A DNA stretch of 64,000 bases from Tetrahymena elliotti 4EA (Eukaryota; Ciliophora; Oligohymenophorea; Hymenostomatida; Tetrahymenidae): assembly GCA_000231825.2 (NCBI GenBank), contig JH720360.1:124001-188000 (forward strand), in the 5' to 3' direction. Below, piece by piece: positions 48,867 to 61,411 of the stretch. A model generated the notes under the pieces. It ran no database searches. It saw only the letters and a program-made list of their open reading frames with translations, and was not told where the DNA came from. Position 1 is the stretch's first letter; each line of letters opens with the position of its first letter. A program made the position numbers and the translations under genes.

Positions 48867-49514
48867 GTAAACGAAGCAAAATATGCAATACGTAAATATT
48901 CAAATTAGGAAAGTAAGTTGAAAATATATTAATAAGTTTAAAAGTATTTAAAGTCTATTCACTATATTCTAATTGTTATTTAAAATTTACAAAAAATAAT
49001 TAGTCATTTATCTACTTTATTTAAAACATTGATTGTTGATTTTGATAACTTTATAAATTGATTTATCAGTGTAAGTTATTGTAATTACCCCATATAATTT
49101 GCTAATTACCCCTGACTCATTTCTTCTTAAAATATAAAGAAATAGTTCATATCGGATTTTTACAAAATCTTTTCTTTATTTGAATATTTCTATCCTAAAT
49201 ATTTAGGCTTTTGTATTTCGAAACTATTCAGCTAAGCGAAAAGGCTATTTAAGAAATATAATTTGATATCAATATTTTTTAAGAAAAAAGCATTAAAATT
49301 AAAAATTCTTTTTTAATTATTGAGAGATATATCTATATTTCTTTAAAGAGAATTGTTGATGTAATCCTTAAAAAAATTAAATGTTTAACTTTGAGAGTTA
49401 ACTACACTATAAACATAATCTGATTTATTAATAGGTGAAATAATTAATTAATTAAATAAAAAATCTATACTCAAAATAAATAAATAAATAATTAAAACAT
49501 CTCCAATCTAAATC

Positions 49515-50069
49515 ATGCAAAATAGCTTAGAAGGTAAGAGTAATTCTTTAACTCTTAATAATAACATAATTGATCTATTTCTTGAATTCATAAATGAGTC
49601 TGATGATTCTTCATCTAACTGTTCTGAAGCAGCAAGAGATGACAAAGAATCATAATAATCAAGAAGCTACTTCGATGTCAAGAAATCTAATATCATTAAA
49701 AATATCCTCAAATCTTTCTAGAGGTATATAGAATCTTCAAATAAAGAAGAATAACAGATTTTAATATCTCACATTAAAAAAGGATAAAGCTTTGCTTAGG
49801 CTAAAAAACTAATTAAAAGAAATTTTAAAACCTTTGGTAAAAGATGGAACATGAAGCTGAAATATTTACTTGGTAAAAGCTCCTTCAAAGGCTTATTTGA
49901 TTATTACTTACATAATAAATGTTTAATATGGCTGGATACCAGTAAAGTTCAAAGTAAAGAGGAGCACAAAATTGTGATTAATTTTCTTATTGAAGCTCTT
50001 AATAAACCTGAATATGCTGAAGAAATTAAATACTATAAAAAAACTAAATCAATTGCTTCAGATAAATGA
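49515..50069 (+). CDS. Hypothetical small globular protein, 184 aa
   Basis: Intronless ORF starting MQNSLEGKSNSLTLNNNIID, ending at TGA 50067-50069. The first 50 residues are acidic and Ser-rich (NESDDSSSNCSEAARDDKES). The remainder is basic and helical: FDVKKSNIIKNILKSFQRYI, FAQAKKLIKRNFKTFGKRWN, LLGKSSFKGLFDYYLHNKCL, WLDTSKVQSKEEHKIVINFL. Codon use includes CTC, GTC, AAG, CAC and GGC as in strongly coding genes, so I am confident it is real. The layout (acidic N-tail, about 120-residue helical domain) resembles small ciliate-specific proteins, but I cannot name a function. No membrane segment, signal peptide or catalytic motif. Confidence 0.78.
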
Positions 50070-52905
50070 AAATTATTTACTTTTTCTGATTAAAAAGCAG
50101 AATCTATTTTTAAATTGATTATTTAACAAGTAATAAAACAAAAAACAAACAATCAATAAATCTTCAATCAAATAAACTAACCAACCAACAAAAAAAAAAA
50201 TAATATTCATTCCTTATTTTCTTTATTTTAACAAATTGTTAGTAAATTATTAATTCATGTATATGCTTTTAAAATTATTCGTATTTTATACAAAATTTCA
50301 TGTAACTTAATCTTGTTAAACTTCATTATATTCTCATCTTAAAAAATCAATTCTTATAATCTTTTAATTTTTCACTCATTTCATCTATCTTGAGAATATT
50401 TTTTTTTACTTTTGTTTTAAGAATAATCACTTTTTATTTTTGAGTACTTCTTTATCATTCTTTTTTGTTAGTGATCAAAATAGTTATCTAACTTATGGAA
50501 TATTGACCAATATTTAGTTCTAGATATTTTAATTACTTGATCTCAATAAATGTCTATGATTGTTTACATGTGTCAACGAAATATTATACTTTTTTACAAA
50601 TATTAATAATTAATGCTATTTTTAGAGATGTAATTTTGAATAAAAAAATCTTGCTTTGACTATTCATCATATTATACCTTTAATAAATATCAATTCCAAT
50701 TGAAGAAATTAAATTTTGAGTTTTTCTATCAAAAGAATAGTGATTACTATATTTAGATTTTTTTACAAGCATGAAACACAAAAAACTTGTTGTATAAATT
50801 GATGAATGAGTTGTGATAACTCAGAATAAACAAAAATATTTAAGATTAAAACAACTTGATTAAAATATTAGAAACAAAAAAATTAAGTTTTAAAATAATT
50901 TAATCGAATAAAAAAGTACATTTAATGAAAAAAATAAAAAATACATTTTTTTGTATTTTTTATTTCCTAAAATATAGAAACATTATTTTTTTAAAAGATT
51001 TGATAGAAGGCTTTCTAACTCTTAAATTGCCAACAATAATCTTTTTTTAGCAAACCTAGCTATCAATATTCAAAAATTTTTTATAATAATGATAAAAATA
51101 TGAAAAAACAACATTTTTTCTTATTAATTTACTAAGATTGGTTATGGATTTTATTTTAAATTAAATTGTTTCTTAAATTCAGTTTATGGTGATAATTCCT
51201 AATTTATAAAAATACGTCATTAACTAATTATCTTGGGGTGTTGTTAATAATTGATTTATGCAAAAAAAGTTGGATGAATCTTAACAAAATGTATATCAGG
51301 GGCTCTTAATTAAAAAAGCATGATAGGGTAAGTCTTTATTTTTTATCTCCTTAAGTTTCTTTAAGAATGTTTCTCGATCAAATATAATTTAAAAAAATTA
51401 GCAAAACACATGAATTTTAACTCAAAGATGGATGGATGGATTATCATAACATTAATCAAAAAACAGTATTTTAAATGTTTATAAATCCCTTAGAATTTGG
51501 ATTAACATATAAATATTATAGAAAATATTCCTTCAAAATAGAGAGTGGGTAACACGTTTTAAGATTAGAGCTATTTATTTAATATGAATGGGGAAAAAAA
51601 AAGTAGTACCTTCTCGCTTTGATTTTTATAAAAACTTTACATATTTCACTGCTGTAATTACCCTCTGCCATACATATTATTGTTGTTATTATTATATCTA
51701 AAAAATAAGTTGAAAAACAGTAAGTAATCTATTAAAAAAACTAATTGAAAAGGTTTGCTTACCTTTTTTAAAAAAAATAGAAAAAATTAGATTATAATTT
51801 GTAACGTGGAGATTAAGATTAGATAATTTTTTGATAGTTTACAAGGTTAGTGTTAGTGAGTAGAAGGTAAAAATAGTTACATTATAACCATTTTATATTA
51901 ACCTTATACCAAAAATAGATTCTAGATAGCTAGTTAAATTAGACAGTATTGTACTAGATAGTTTAATTTTTTAAGTTTCTTATTAAAAGCAATAAACTAA
52001 ATCTAGTATCTTCCATTTTTAAGATAAAATAATTACTTCAATTTTCAATTTAAAATTTCTGATTGAGGGAAGTATATTTTTGTAATCATAAAACTTAACT
52101 AATTAATTGCTCAAAAATTTAATGAAAAAACTTTAATTTTGTAATGAATCAATAGATTGCTTTAATTTTTTTCTTCTTGATATTTACTCAATACTGTAAT
52201 GTGTTTTTTGAAAAATAATGATTTTAGGTTAAAGTCAGATCATAAATATCTTTTTCTGTATTGATTTTAATAATGCATTTGGATTAATTTAAATTAAAAT
52301 AAATTTATTTTCCTATTTTTTCAATAAAGAATTATAAATTCACTTTTTATAATCTAAAATTTATTTGTTAACTCTCGATTTAAAAAAAAAATAATTCAGA
52401 AAAATTAAAAATATTGTAATAATTACTAGACAATTCGATATAGAAAAAAGTAGTCACTAATATTGATTTAAATCATAAATTAGATGTGGGTGGTCTATCT
52501 AATAAAAAATATAAAAAAAATCTAATTAATTACATACCCTAACTAATTAATATTTTTATTTGATGACAATAATACCAAACTTTTTAAGATTCTTATCTAT
52601 TAAATATTTAAACATCAAAGTTAGGTATAATCATTATTGTATTTTAATTTAAAAATCTTCTTTATCAAATGAAATTTATTAACTCCTTTTTCACTTTTGT
52701 CGATTAAAAAATCAATTTCTTGAACATATCATTGCCAAATAAAAAAAATTATCTATTATTTTAGAGCTAGGGAGATAAAAACACTAAACAATGAATGTAT
52801 ATTTGACAAATGAAATTATTACAAACTTTTATTTCAAAAAAAATAATCTTGGCAAAGCCTTGAATAGATTTTGCACAATTTTTAAATTTATTTTATATTT
52901 AAATA
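50070..52905. other. Convergent intergenic region
   Basis: About 2.8 kb of AT-rich DNA between converging genes. Only a short gatggatggatgg run near 51428 stands out. No gene or RNA supported. Confidence 0.5.
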
Positions 52906-55900
52906 TCAAACGTTTTAGTATTCTTCAATTCTAACTTAACTGAATTATTACTTTTCTTAAATTTATTACTATTGTTATTATTATTATGATGAAGATGAGC
53001 TAAGTTAATCTTAGTCAATCATAGATACCACTTTATTCTCAATTTAAATTCCATCTTCTTCATCATAGTTTTATATTGTTATTTTTTAAACATTTTATAT
53101 GAATGTATTTGATTAATTTTTTGAATATCTAGCCATATTTAATGAGTTTAATTTAGTCTGGTGAGAGTGATCTTATTGCTATTACTGTTTTATAGCTTCC
53201 TTTTTAAATATTGAGCTTCTCCTCATTATTTGATTGTTATTATCAATCTACAGTGGTTAGCTTTTAATGATAGATTCTTCTGTTTCTTGAGATTTTTATT
53301 CATACACTTCTTTTTGATCAGAATTTACTGTTTTATTCTCCATATTAGTAGAAGCAATATTAAAATCATCTTGTTAGTGATTTGAGGCTTTATTAGATTT
53401 TGAAATATGATTCATTTATAACTATTCTTTCAAAATGAAAACAGGTACCTTTATTTCCTCATCATTTTAATTGACATACAAAGATTATTAAGCAAGCTAA
53501 TCTGAATTAATTATCTCTTTTTCATCTTTCTATTAAATGAAACTATTGCTATTTTTAATCTCTTTGATTTATTATTATTCGCTAGATTATTATGACTAGA
53601 TTTCTTACTATTTAAATAATTGCAATTTTTTTGTCAAATTCTTGATATCAAATATCTAGTAATCGTTTTCTTTTTCTAGGTATCTCCTTTTCCATTCTTT
53701 TATCTTCCTTATGATTGTTATAATAACTACCATGTCTTTACTTCTGAACATAGATTTTTAATAATACTAGATATTTTTAATCTTATCCTACCTCAGAAGT
53801 ATTCTTTTATGAAATCTTTTAATGTCTTTGTTATCTGGCTCAAGACTGTTATATGAAATTAAATTAAAATGTAACTTTTAACAAAAAATAATTTACTTTT
53901 CAATTTGATATTTAATTTTAAGTGAAATCTCTGCCAATTTTATTATGACATCATGGAATTTATAAACTAATGTTTTGTTGTATGGATCTTCAAACATAGG
54001 AATGTTTAATCTTTGAAGGAATTTTCTCTTCAATGACACATCCAAAAGGTCTTCTTAATTTATGCCAAATATTTGTGCTATTTAGCTTGAGAATTACCAA
54101 AAAAGTTTATAATTAATGAACCCACGGCCTTCTGGATCGAAATTAGCCCATAACTTCTTAATGTCATCTAGTTGATATAAATTAATTGCACTTTCTTCCT
54201 AAATATACCCTTCTTTGTATGAAAGAATGATCGAAGCAATTAATATATTGAGTATAAAGATAGTGAAAACAAAGTAATATGCATTGAAGAAGAAATAAGA
54301 TAGATTAGATCCACACGAATTCTTTCCATATTTTACATAATCATCATATGTATAAATGTCATTCCTGCACACAAAAATTGATGTTTGTTAAGCTGCACAT
54401 TCTGCAATAATAGGATACCACATCTCACTTGTCGATATTCTAACTAATGTAAGCAAAGACATAATGAAGCTATTGAAATTTGCATCATAATCATCTATTG
54501 TTTTTTAATTTTTTATATAGGGAAAAAGATTCATCCCCAAAAGTACTGAAATAAAAAGGAAGAGAATAACAAGGGTAGATAATCCAAAAATATTAGATAC
54601 AGCTCCAAAAAAGCTATTTAAGAGTTTTTTCATAACCTTCAAATGAACTAAAACTCTATAAACTCTTATAAGTTAAAAGCCCCAAGCAATACCCCCAAAA
54701 ATCTTGTAAAAGTTATCATAAGACTTAATATCTACATTGATTTAAAAGGAATTATTTATAATGGCTAAGATAATCATTATAACATTTATTTTATTCCAAT
54801 TCTTTTTGAAATAATTTGTTCTTTAACTTAAAATTTTCAAAATCATTTCTATGCAAAATATTATGATGCAGCACAAGTTTATATAATCTATTTTTAATTT
54901 GTTTAAAAATATTTAAAGCATTAAATTATCTTTGAAATTTATTTAATTTACTTAAAACATTTAGCACCTTCTATTCTTATCTGTGTGAGTAACTAAAAAT
55001 AGATACACAATTCAAAACAGTAAAAAAGTTAAAAAAATATTTAAAATATTTTTTATTCACTAATGCTTCATAAATTAATTTTCCTATTTTATCATTTGGA
55101 GGACTAATCTATTATTAAAATTTATAAATGAATTTAATAATTTTTGAACTGAAACACTTACTTATTTTGATATTTCAAGCCTATAGATAGATTGTTTTAT
55201 ATAGTACCATTCTTTTTACTAATGAGTCAATTTATTTATCTTAGTTTCACTCTCTTTAAGTTCCTTATAGGTATCTACAACAACTCCAACAAACATATTT
55301 AATATACAAAAATTAGCTATACAGAAAAACTAGATATAAAATAGTATCCAAAAGCTTTGATGCTCCTTTTTTGGTTAAGTCGATTCAGATGTATAATCAA
55401 ACTGCTAATACATGATAAGTGTCCAAGCTTCAGAAGTTTAAACCATTAATAAGACAGATATGCTTGAGAGAACATTTTTGAATTAGTACAAATATTCAAC
55501 CCAATCTCCTCCAACATCCATACAATCTTTATCAGTTAATATTATAGTATCTTTAATGATATCTTTATCATATTCACAATAGTTCATCTATGCTTTGAAT
55601 AGCTTAGTTACAAAAACACTATTGATAAAAGTGAAAATGATTCCAAACATCATAATTTTAAACATTCTAGGTAAACAAGCCTTGCATACACGAACTTTTT
55701 AATTGATAAAATATTTGTTAATAAATTGTGTTAAAGTATTTGTGGTTTATTTGATTTTATCTTTTAAAATTCAATAAAACATGATGAGCAAATCTGCTTT
55801 TTCTCAAATTTAAAATTAGATCAATAATATTTTTTTAAAAATTTTATTTCCAAATAAAAAAATAATGAATTTACTTGCAAAATCTATTTAGGTAAAGTAA

Positions 55901-58900
55901 TTTTGTAAGAATGGAAGAAGCAAAAGGAGTCTAAAAATTTTAGAAATTCTTAAAACATAGATAGCTTTACTTGAAAAAGAAACAAAGCAGAGAATGTGTA
56001 AGATATTAAATAAAATCTCAAGAAAATTGTTTATGTTTAAATCAAATTGCTTGTTTCCTAAATATAAAATAGGACCATAAGCAATACTATAAATGATTGT
56101 CTAAACATTGAATAGAATCATGATACCGAAATCAGCCCAAATTAAGAATTACCCAAAAGAGCTATATATATCTAAATAAGGATCTAAGATAGCCAAAATC
56201 AATCCAAAAAGCATTAACAAAACTACCTTTAATTTGTTAAAAATTGGTGTATCTACTATTTTTTTACACAAAATTCTAAACCAGTTTTGTTATGAAAATA
56301 TAAAGAAAGAATATTCTTTGACTGACACTACATATACCTAACTTTAATTTTAGGCTTGTATTTAGCTTGAAGATTCTTCTTGTTTTTTGTATTCTTAATC
56401 ATCGTTCTAATCACTTTTTTTTTCTGGAGAGTTTAAATTTTAAAATTATCTGTCTTAAATTAATTTAGCTTATTAGGCAATTTGATCATCTGGGCCTAGT
56501 TAGCTATCTGATTCTTATTTGTACTCCGATTTTTTTAAGGAAATCTATTATTGATTTACTTCTTTATCTTCAAATAAACCTTTTTCTTCTTCCTTGAGTT
56601 CATCATTTTCAGTTGTTACAAAATTTTAACAATCAGTTTCAGTATTTAAGTTTTGATTATTATTAGTGTCTTCTTTAACCAATTCAATTTTTTTGTTATG
56701 CATGTATCCAAGGTATGAAATATCTACTGTATTGTTGAAAGGGCTAGCCTCTATATTTGTAGTATTCTTTCTGTTAAAAATACTCTATATTTTATTACCA
56801 TTTTAGTTATCTTAGTTTACAGATTTTTAGTAAATTACTGGCAACACAGATATTTATTGAAAATTAGCTTTATTTATTGAATATTTTCTGTTGTTATCAA
56901 CAACATCAGCTGCAGTTATTTAATTTTATAAAGCAATTTATGAGAATTTTGAATTTTTTGCATTTGAAATGATGATATTTGGAGATTCATTTTATTTTAT
57001 TGAATTCTCATCATTATTAGCAATTTATTTAGGGCTTAGTTTATCAATTTATAATTATTTCATATTTTGATTTAAAATGCTTTGGCATTCAGCTTATAAT
57101 AAATATGATTTTAATTTGTTGTAAAGTATTGAAGTAAGATTAGATAGCATAGTAATAAAAGAGGAAGGAGTGTAAATTTAATCTTCAAAGTAGCGAAGCC
57201 AGTCCATAAAATTGTTGATAAAAATGGCAATAAAAAGACTTACCATAATTACTGAACAAGTGTATGAGCATAATATGCAAAAGATCATACTTTTGTATCC
57301 AACTTAATGGTAGTATTCATACATAAGAATGTGCCATTCTTCATCAAAGCAAAAAAGTATCACTGCAATAAAAGAATCAGTTAGGCTATTAAAATTAATC
57401 ATAAATTCCTCATAATTTGCTCTCATTGAAAACAATTCTCTACCTATCAAAGCATAAAGTGTAATAAGAATTGATATAACTATAAAGTATCCAGTTATCA
57501 TTTTTAAAGTTTTTGAGTATGTTTTTAAAATAATTTTTATACTTTAAAATATGGACAAAGTATAAATTAATCTATATATTCTTAAGATCTTTGCTGTACG
57601 AATGAAGATACTGTAATTATTTTAGGCCAAAAAAACATCTAATCCATTGTAAGACTCTACACAATACATTATTAAATGAGCTAATGCTAGACAAAAATCT
57701 AATTTGTTTAATTATTCTTTCCAATATTTTCTCCAACCAAATGAAAGAAGTTCTATTGGTATCTCTAAAAATAGAATCATAGTTGTTGCAAAATCTATTA
57801 TATATAATACTCTAAGTTGGTCATTTGAAATAGAAACCCTGTTAAATAATAAAAATTAATGTCTTATTAAATTAATATTTTCTAAAAAAAATACCCATCT
57901 AAGCTTAAAACAACAACTTATATGCATATATTTGTTTACTTAACAGCAAAATAGAAGTAAGATTGCTAAATAGATTAGAAAAAACTTTTTTATGTTTAAT
58001 TTGCATAGTCTTTTGTGAAAAAAGATGAGGCAGATTCATTCAAAATTTTATTAAAAACTGTTTTCTTATTCTAAAGAGCTGCATTTGATTTTCTTCCTTA
58101 ATTGAATTTTTTTTTCATTACAACATTCTTTTTAAGTAGCATCTTTAAATCTAAATTTCTCATCACTAAGCTTTAATGTCTTTCGTTTTAATTGATACCG
58201 TGGTGTTCCATAAAACTTTCATGAAGAGTAGCAAGAACCATATTACCAAAAATATGAGCTCTTTAATTAAAATAATAAGAACATTTAATAAGAAAACAAA
58301 AATTTAAAAGAGAAATTTGAATTCAAATTCTTACAATAAGAAAACTAAAGACCCAAAATAAATCTGACTGATTAATTTGTTTTAAGATCTATAATACTTA
58401 AATAATAAAAACATTAAGGTTCATTTGAAAAAAGCTTAATAATTATTTTTTACTATTTCAGTTATTTAAACCCAGCCATTCACTGTAAAAAATGTTTGAA
58501 CTGTATACATTGACTCCCATATTGAATCAAAATTTGTTAGTCCATAAAACAATTCAATAGAGCTATTATCGGAAGGTATTGGTGGGAGATCATAATCAGA
58601 AGGATTACGGCAATAGCTATCAGAAGGACAACTGCTATACCCACAAAGAAAATGGTGATCTTCTAAAATAGGCCATGAATATGGGTCCAATTATGGATCT
58701 GAAGTTGTCCTACATCTACTTTCTAGTAAACCATTAAAAAAGTATAATCCTATCACTGAATAAAGTAACACAACAGAAAAGAATGGAATAAAAGGTTTCC
58801 ATAATTCTTTAAATCCACTTAAAAAGCAGTCTACTTAGTGCTAAATATATTAATTCATTCTTACAAAGAATAAAACTCTAAAAATCTTTATAATATTTAA

Positions 58901-60067
58901 GACTTCAATATCATTAGACTTAATAGTTATCCACCTAAATATATTTTATTGATATTAATATTCCACTTATTACAATTTAGTTGAATTTACGAGATTATTA
59001 ATACTATTAAGTTAAAAATGTTCCATTTATAACGCATGAAGGTATTTTTCCCTAAAATGAATCCAACTGAAATAATATTGATTAATGCCAAAAAAGTTAA
59101 ACCAGTATTCGAAATAATTTCTAAAACAAACTTAGCTTAATTTAAACCATATTCTAAATAATCATTTCCATTTGCTCTGTAAGAATAATCACTAAGCATG
59201 AGGGCTATCACATTTATGAGAGTAAACAAAATTTCTACATAACAAAATATTCTAATAAATAAAAATGATTAAGTATAACGTTTTTGAAAATTTTGCTTAA
59301 TGGGCGGTCAAGATAGAAATATTTAATCAACATATATATAAATAAATTAATTAATTCTTCTTACTTCGTTTTGAAAAATCTGAAACAAAGAATTCTAAAT
59401 TTGTTGTGAATACTAAAAAAAAAGAGTGAAAACTCCACAAAGTTACTTTCCTATTTATATTAACGTTTGATTTAGGGAAATGATATTGTAAAAGTAGAAC
59501 AAATTCTATTTATATAATGAATAAATTAAGTATTCTTACACTTTAAAAACTCTATTTGCTTTAACTTAAATCATTTACATTTTTATTATTTTCTAAATTT
59601 TCCTAATCTGTTGAATTTTTCATTATTTCTATTGATTTTTTTTCTAAATCATTCATTTCTGATTAATTGTATTCCTTTTCTATTTCGCAATCATTTTTTT
59701 AGCTTTCTTAAAACTAAGATGATTGTCTTGCTCTCCCATTATAGCTTAATGAAGCATCCTACTGAATCTTGTTAGCTTAGCTATTTATTGAATTTTTTTT
59801 ATCTAACTTTTATCTTTCTTGTGTGACCTTACATGATTTAATCCATTTTATAGGTTTTTTACTGTTATTTAGACTAAACTTAGGAGTATTTTAATCATCT
59901 TATTCACTTGATAACTTTTAATTTTCATGTCTTGATTATAATGATTCCTTTAAATTTTCTTCTTCATCTTATACACCTTTTTTGGAATGGTCTTAGCTAT
60001 TACAAAACTAAATTACGCTATTTTATTTTTAAAACAAGTTAGAGCTTCCTTCTTTATTTATTTGCAT
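52906..60067 (-). CDS. Four-domain voltage-gated Ca2+/Na+-type channel alpha subunit (channel A)
   Basis: Complete 24-TM channel of the CACNA1/NALCN class in about 7.2 kb with many short introns. The N-terminus starts MQINKEGSSNLFQKQNSV and is polar. Domain I lies at about 59340-58150, II at 57920-57150, III at 56310-55190, IV at 55140-54200. Pore motifs in the T-x-E-x-W position are TVNGW (I, 58472-58486), FDEEW (II, 57334-57345), TSEAW (III, 55423-55437) and TSEMW (IV, 54418-54431), so the filter ring is Asn-Glu-Glu-Glu. S6 of domain I reads GNMVLATLHESFMEHH. S4 segments are weakly charged, e.g. IIKIFRVLFFVRM and RISKIFRLLLLL. After S6 of domain IV come the EF-hand-like NFDPEGRGFINYKLFWQF and the segment NIPMFEDPYNKTLVYKFHDV, as in Ca2+ channel C-termini. 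A Gln/Ser-rich tail ends at TGA 52906-52908. Domain II-III and N-terminal linkers are long and low-complexity. Not every splice site is resolved. Tandem paralogue of channel B. Confidence 0.9.
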
Positions 60068-61411
60068 TTAAGTTTTTTTTCTACTTTTACTGCTTTAATT
60101 TGACTGCTATTACCTATAAAGCTAAAGCCAGTTATTAATTAATTTATATTAGTGATTAATATATTATAACACAAATAAGTAAATTATTCAGCTAAAATTT
60201 TGGTGCTGTTTTTTTTATTTTATTAAAATTTGTTTAAATTTTATTTTATTTTACCTAAATTCATTCATTTTTAATATCTTTTTAGAGTTAAACTTCTTTA
60301 AGAATTTTAAAATTCTTGAAATACTAACTTATTAAAGGAAATTTTTTCAGTAATGTAATGGTTTTAAGTTAAATTTATTTACTAATTGTCAAAATAGTTA
60401 TAAATAAAAGAAGTTTCTTTAAATTTATTTTAATTTTTTTAAAATTAATCATCTATTTAATTTATTTAAAAAAAAATATTTTAATAAAGTAAAATGTAAT
60501 TCCAATTCCACCAAACAAATTTGGTAATGTCAAATAGAAATTACTGAATATTAATAAAAGAGAAAAATAGAATTAAAAAGATAAAAATAAATACAAAAAA
60601 AGTAATCTTTTGTTTGTGATTTATTAAGTAATTAATTTTTTCCTCACATTTTTTCATTTGAATTTCTTTTGATGATATTTTGAAATTAATATTTACTTAT
60701 AGTTATTCATGTAAATAGTAAGTAAGATTTTAATTAATTGTTTTATGTGGTAAAAAATAATAAGTTTTAACTGCTGCTATTTCGAAATTAAATATTTGTT
60801 GTCAAAGATAAATTATCAGTGGTTTAATAAATGAGAAGATAGTAAATTTATCAATATTTTAAAATTATGAAAATAAAGTAATATTGAGTGCAAAAATTTA
60901 ATTATAGCTCCAAATATCATTATTTTAGAAATTAGAACATTTATTAGATTTCATAGCATGATAAGAAAAAAAAATTTTTAATTCATATTTGTTTTTGGTC
61001 ACTGAATACAATTTTTTTTTTAAATTAACTATAATTTAATAGATGTAATTTAATTTTTTTTTTTTAAATTATAATGCACTAACTCAATAATCAATTTAAA
61101 CAGTAAATCACAATTTATTTCTTAAATGATCACATTAAATTTTCCCTTTCAATATTATTAATAATAAAATGAAATAGTTCTAATTTTAAAAATTAACTTA
61201 TTATTGCGAATGTAATTTTTTTTAATTTTGTAAAACAAAATTTAGACAAAAAATGAAATATATAAAATTAAATTATGTTAGTCAGGTAAGTAAGTTTTAA
61301 TTAAAAATATATTGTAATTTTCATATATTAAAATGAAAATTATCAAAATAGGTGAATTTTAAATGAACAATATCAAGTTGTTTGCATGTATATTTTATGT
61401 TTTATTAAATA
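60068..61411. other. Intergenic between the two four-domain channel genes
   Basis: About 1.3 kb of very AT-rich DNA between the channel A start and the channel B stop. It should contain the channel A promoter. Nothing specific recognised. Confidence 0.5.

Larger units (their letters stand above)
42507..49514. other. Gene-poor 7-kb stretch with coding-like fragments
   Basis: The longest stretch without a confident gene. It is highly AT-rich. It holds several ORFs with partly coding-like codon use, on both strands, listed separately at 43271-43444, 44705-44917, 44958-45218, 47180-47452 and 48262-48866. None connects to a recognisable family. They may be decayed genes, exons of an unrecognised gene, or chance ORFs. 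No RNA gene or transposon domain was found. Confidence 0.5.

Noticed and set aside
51428..51440. gatggatggatgg run
   Set aside because: Short simple repeat without context.
57304..58690. Two separate standard-code ORFs with pore-like sequence
   Set aside because: They are the domain II and domain I pore exons of channel A, not independent small channels.
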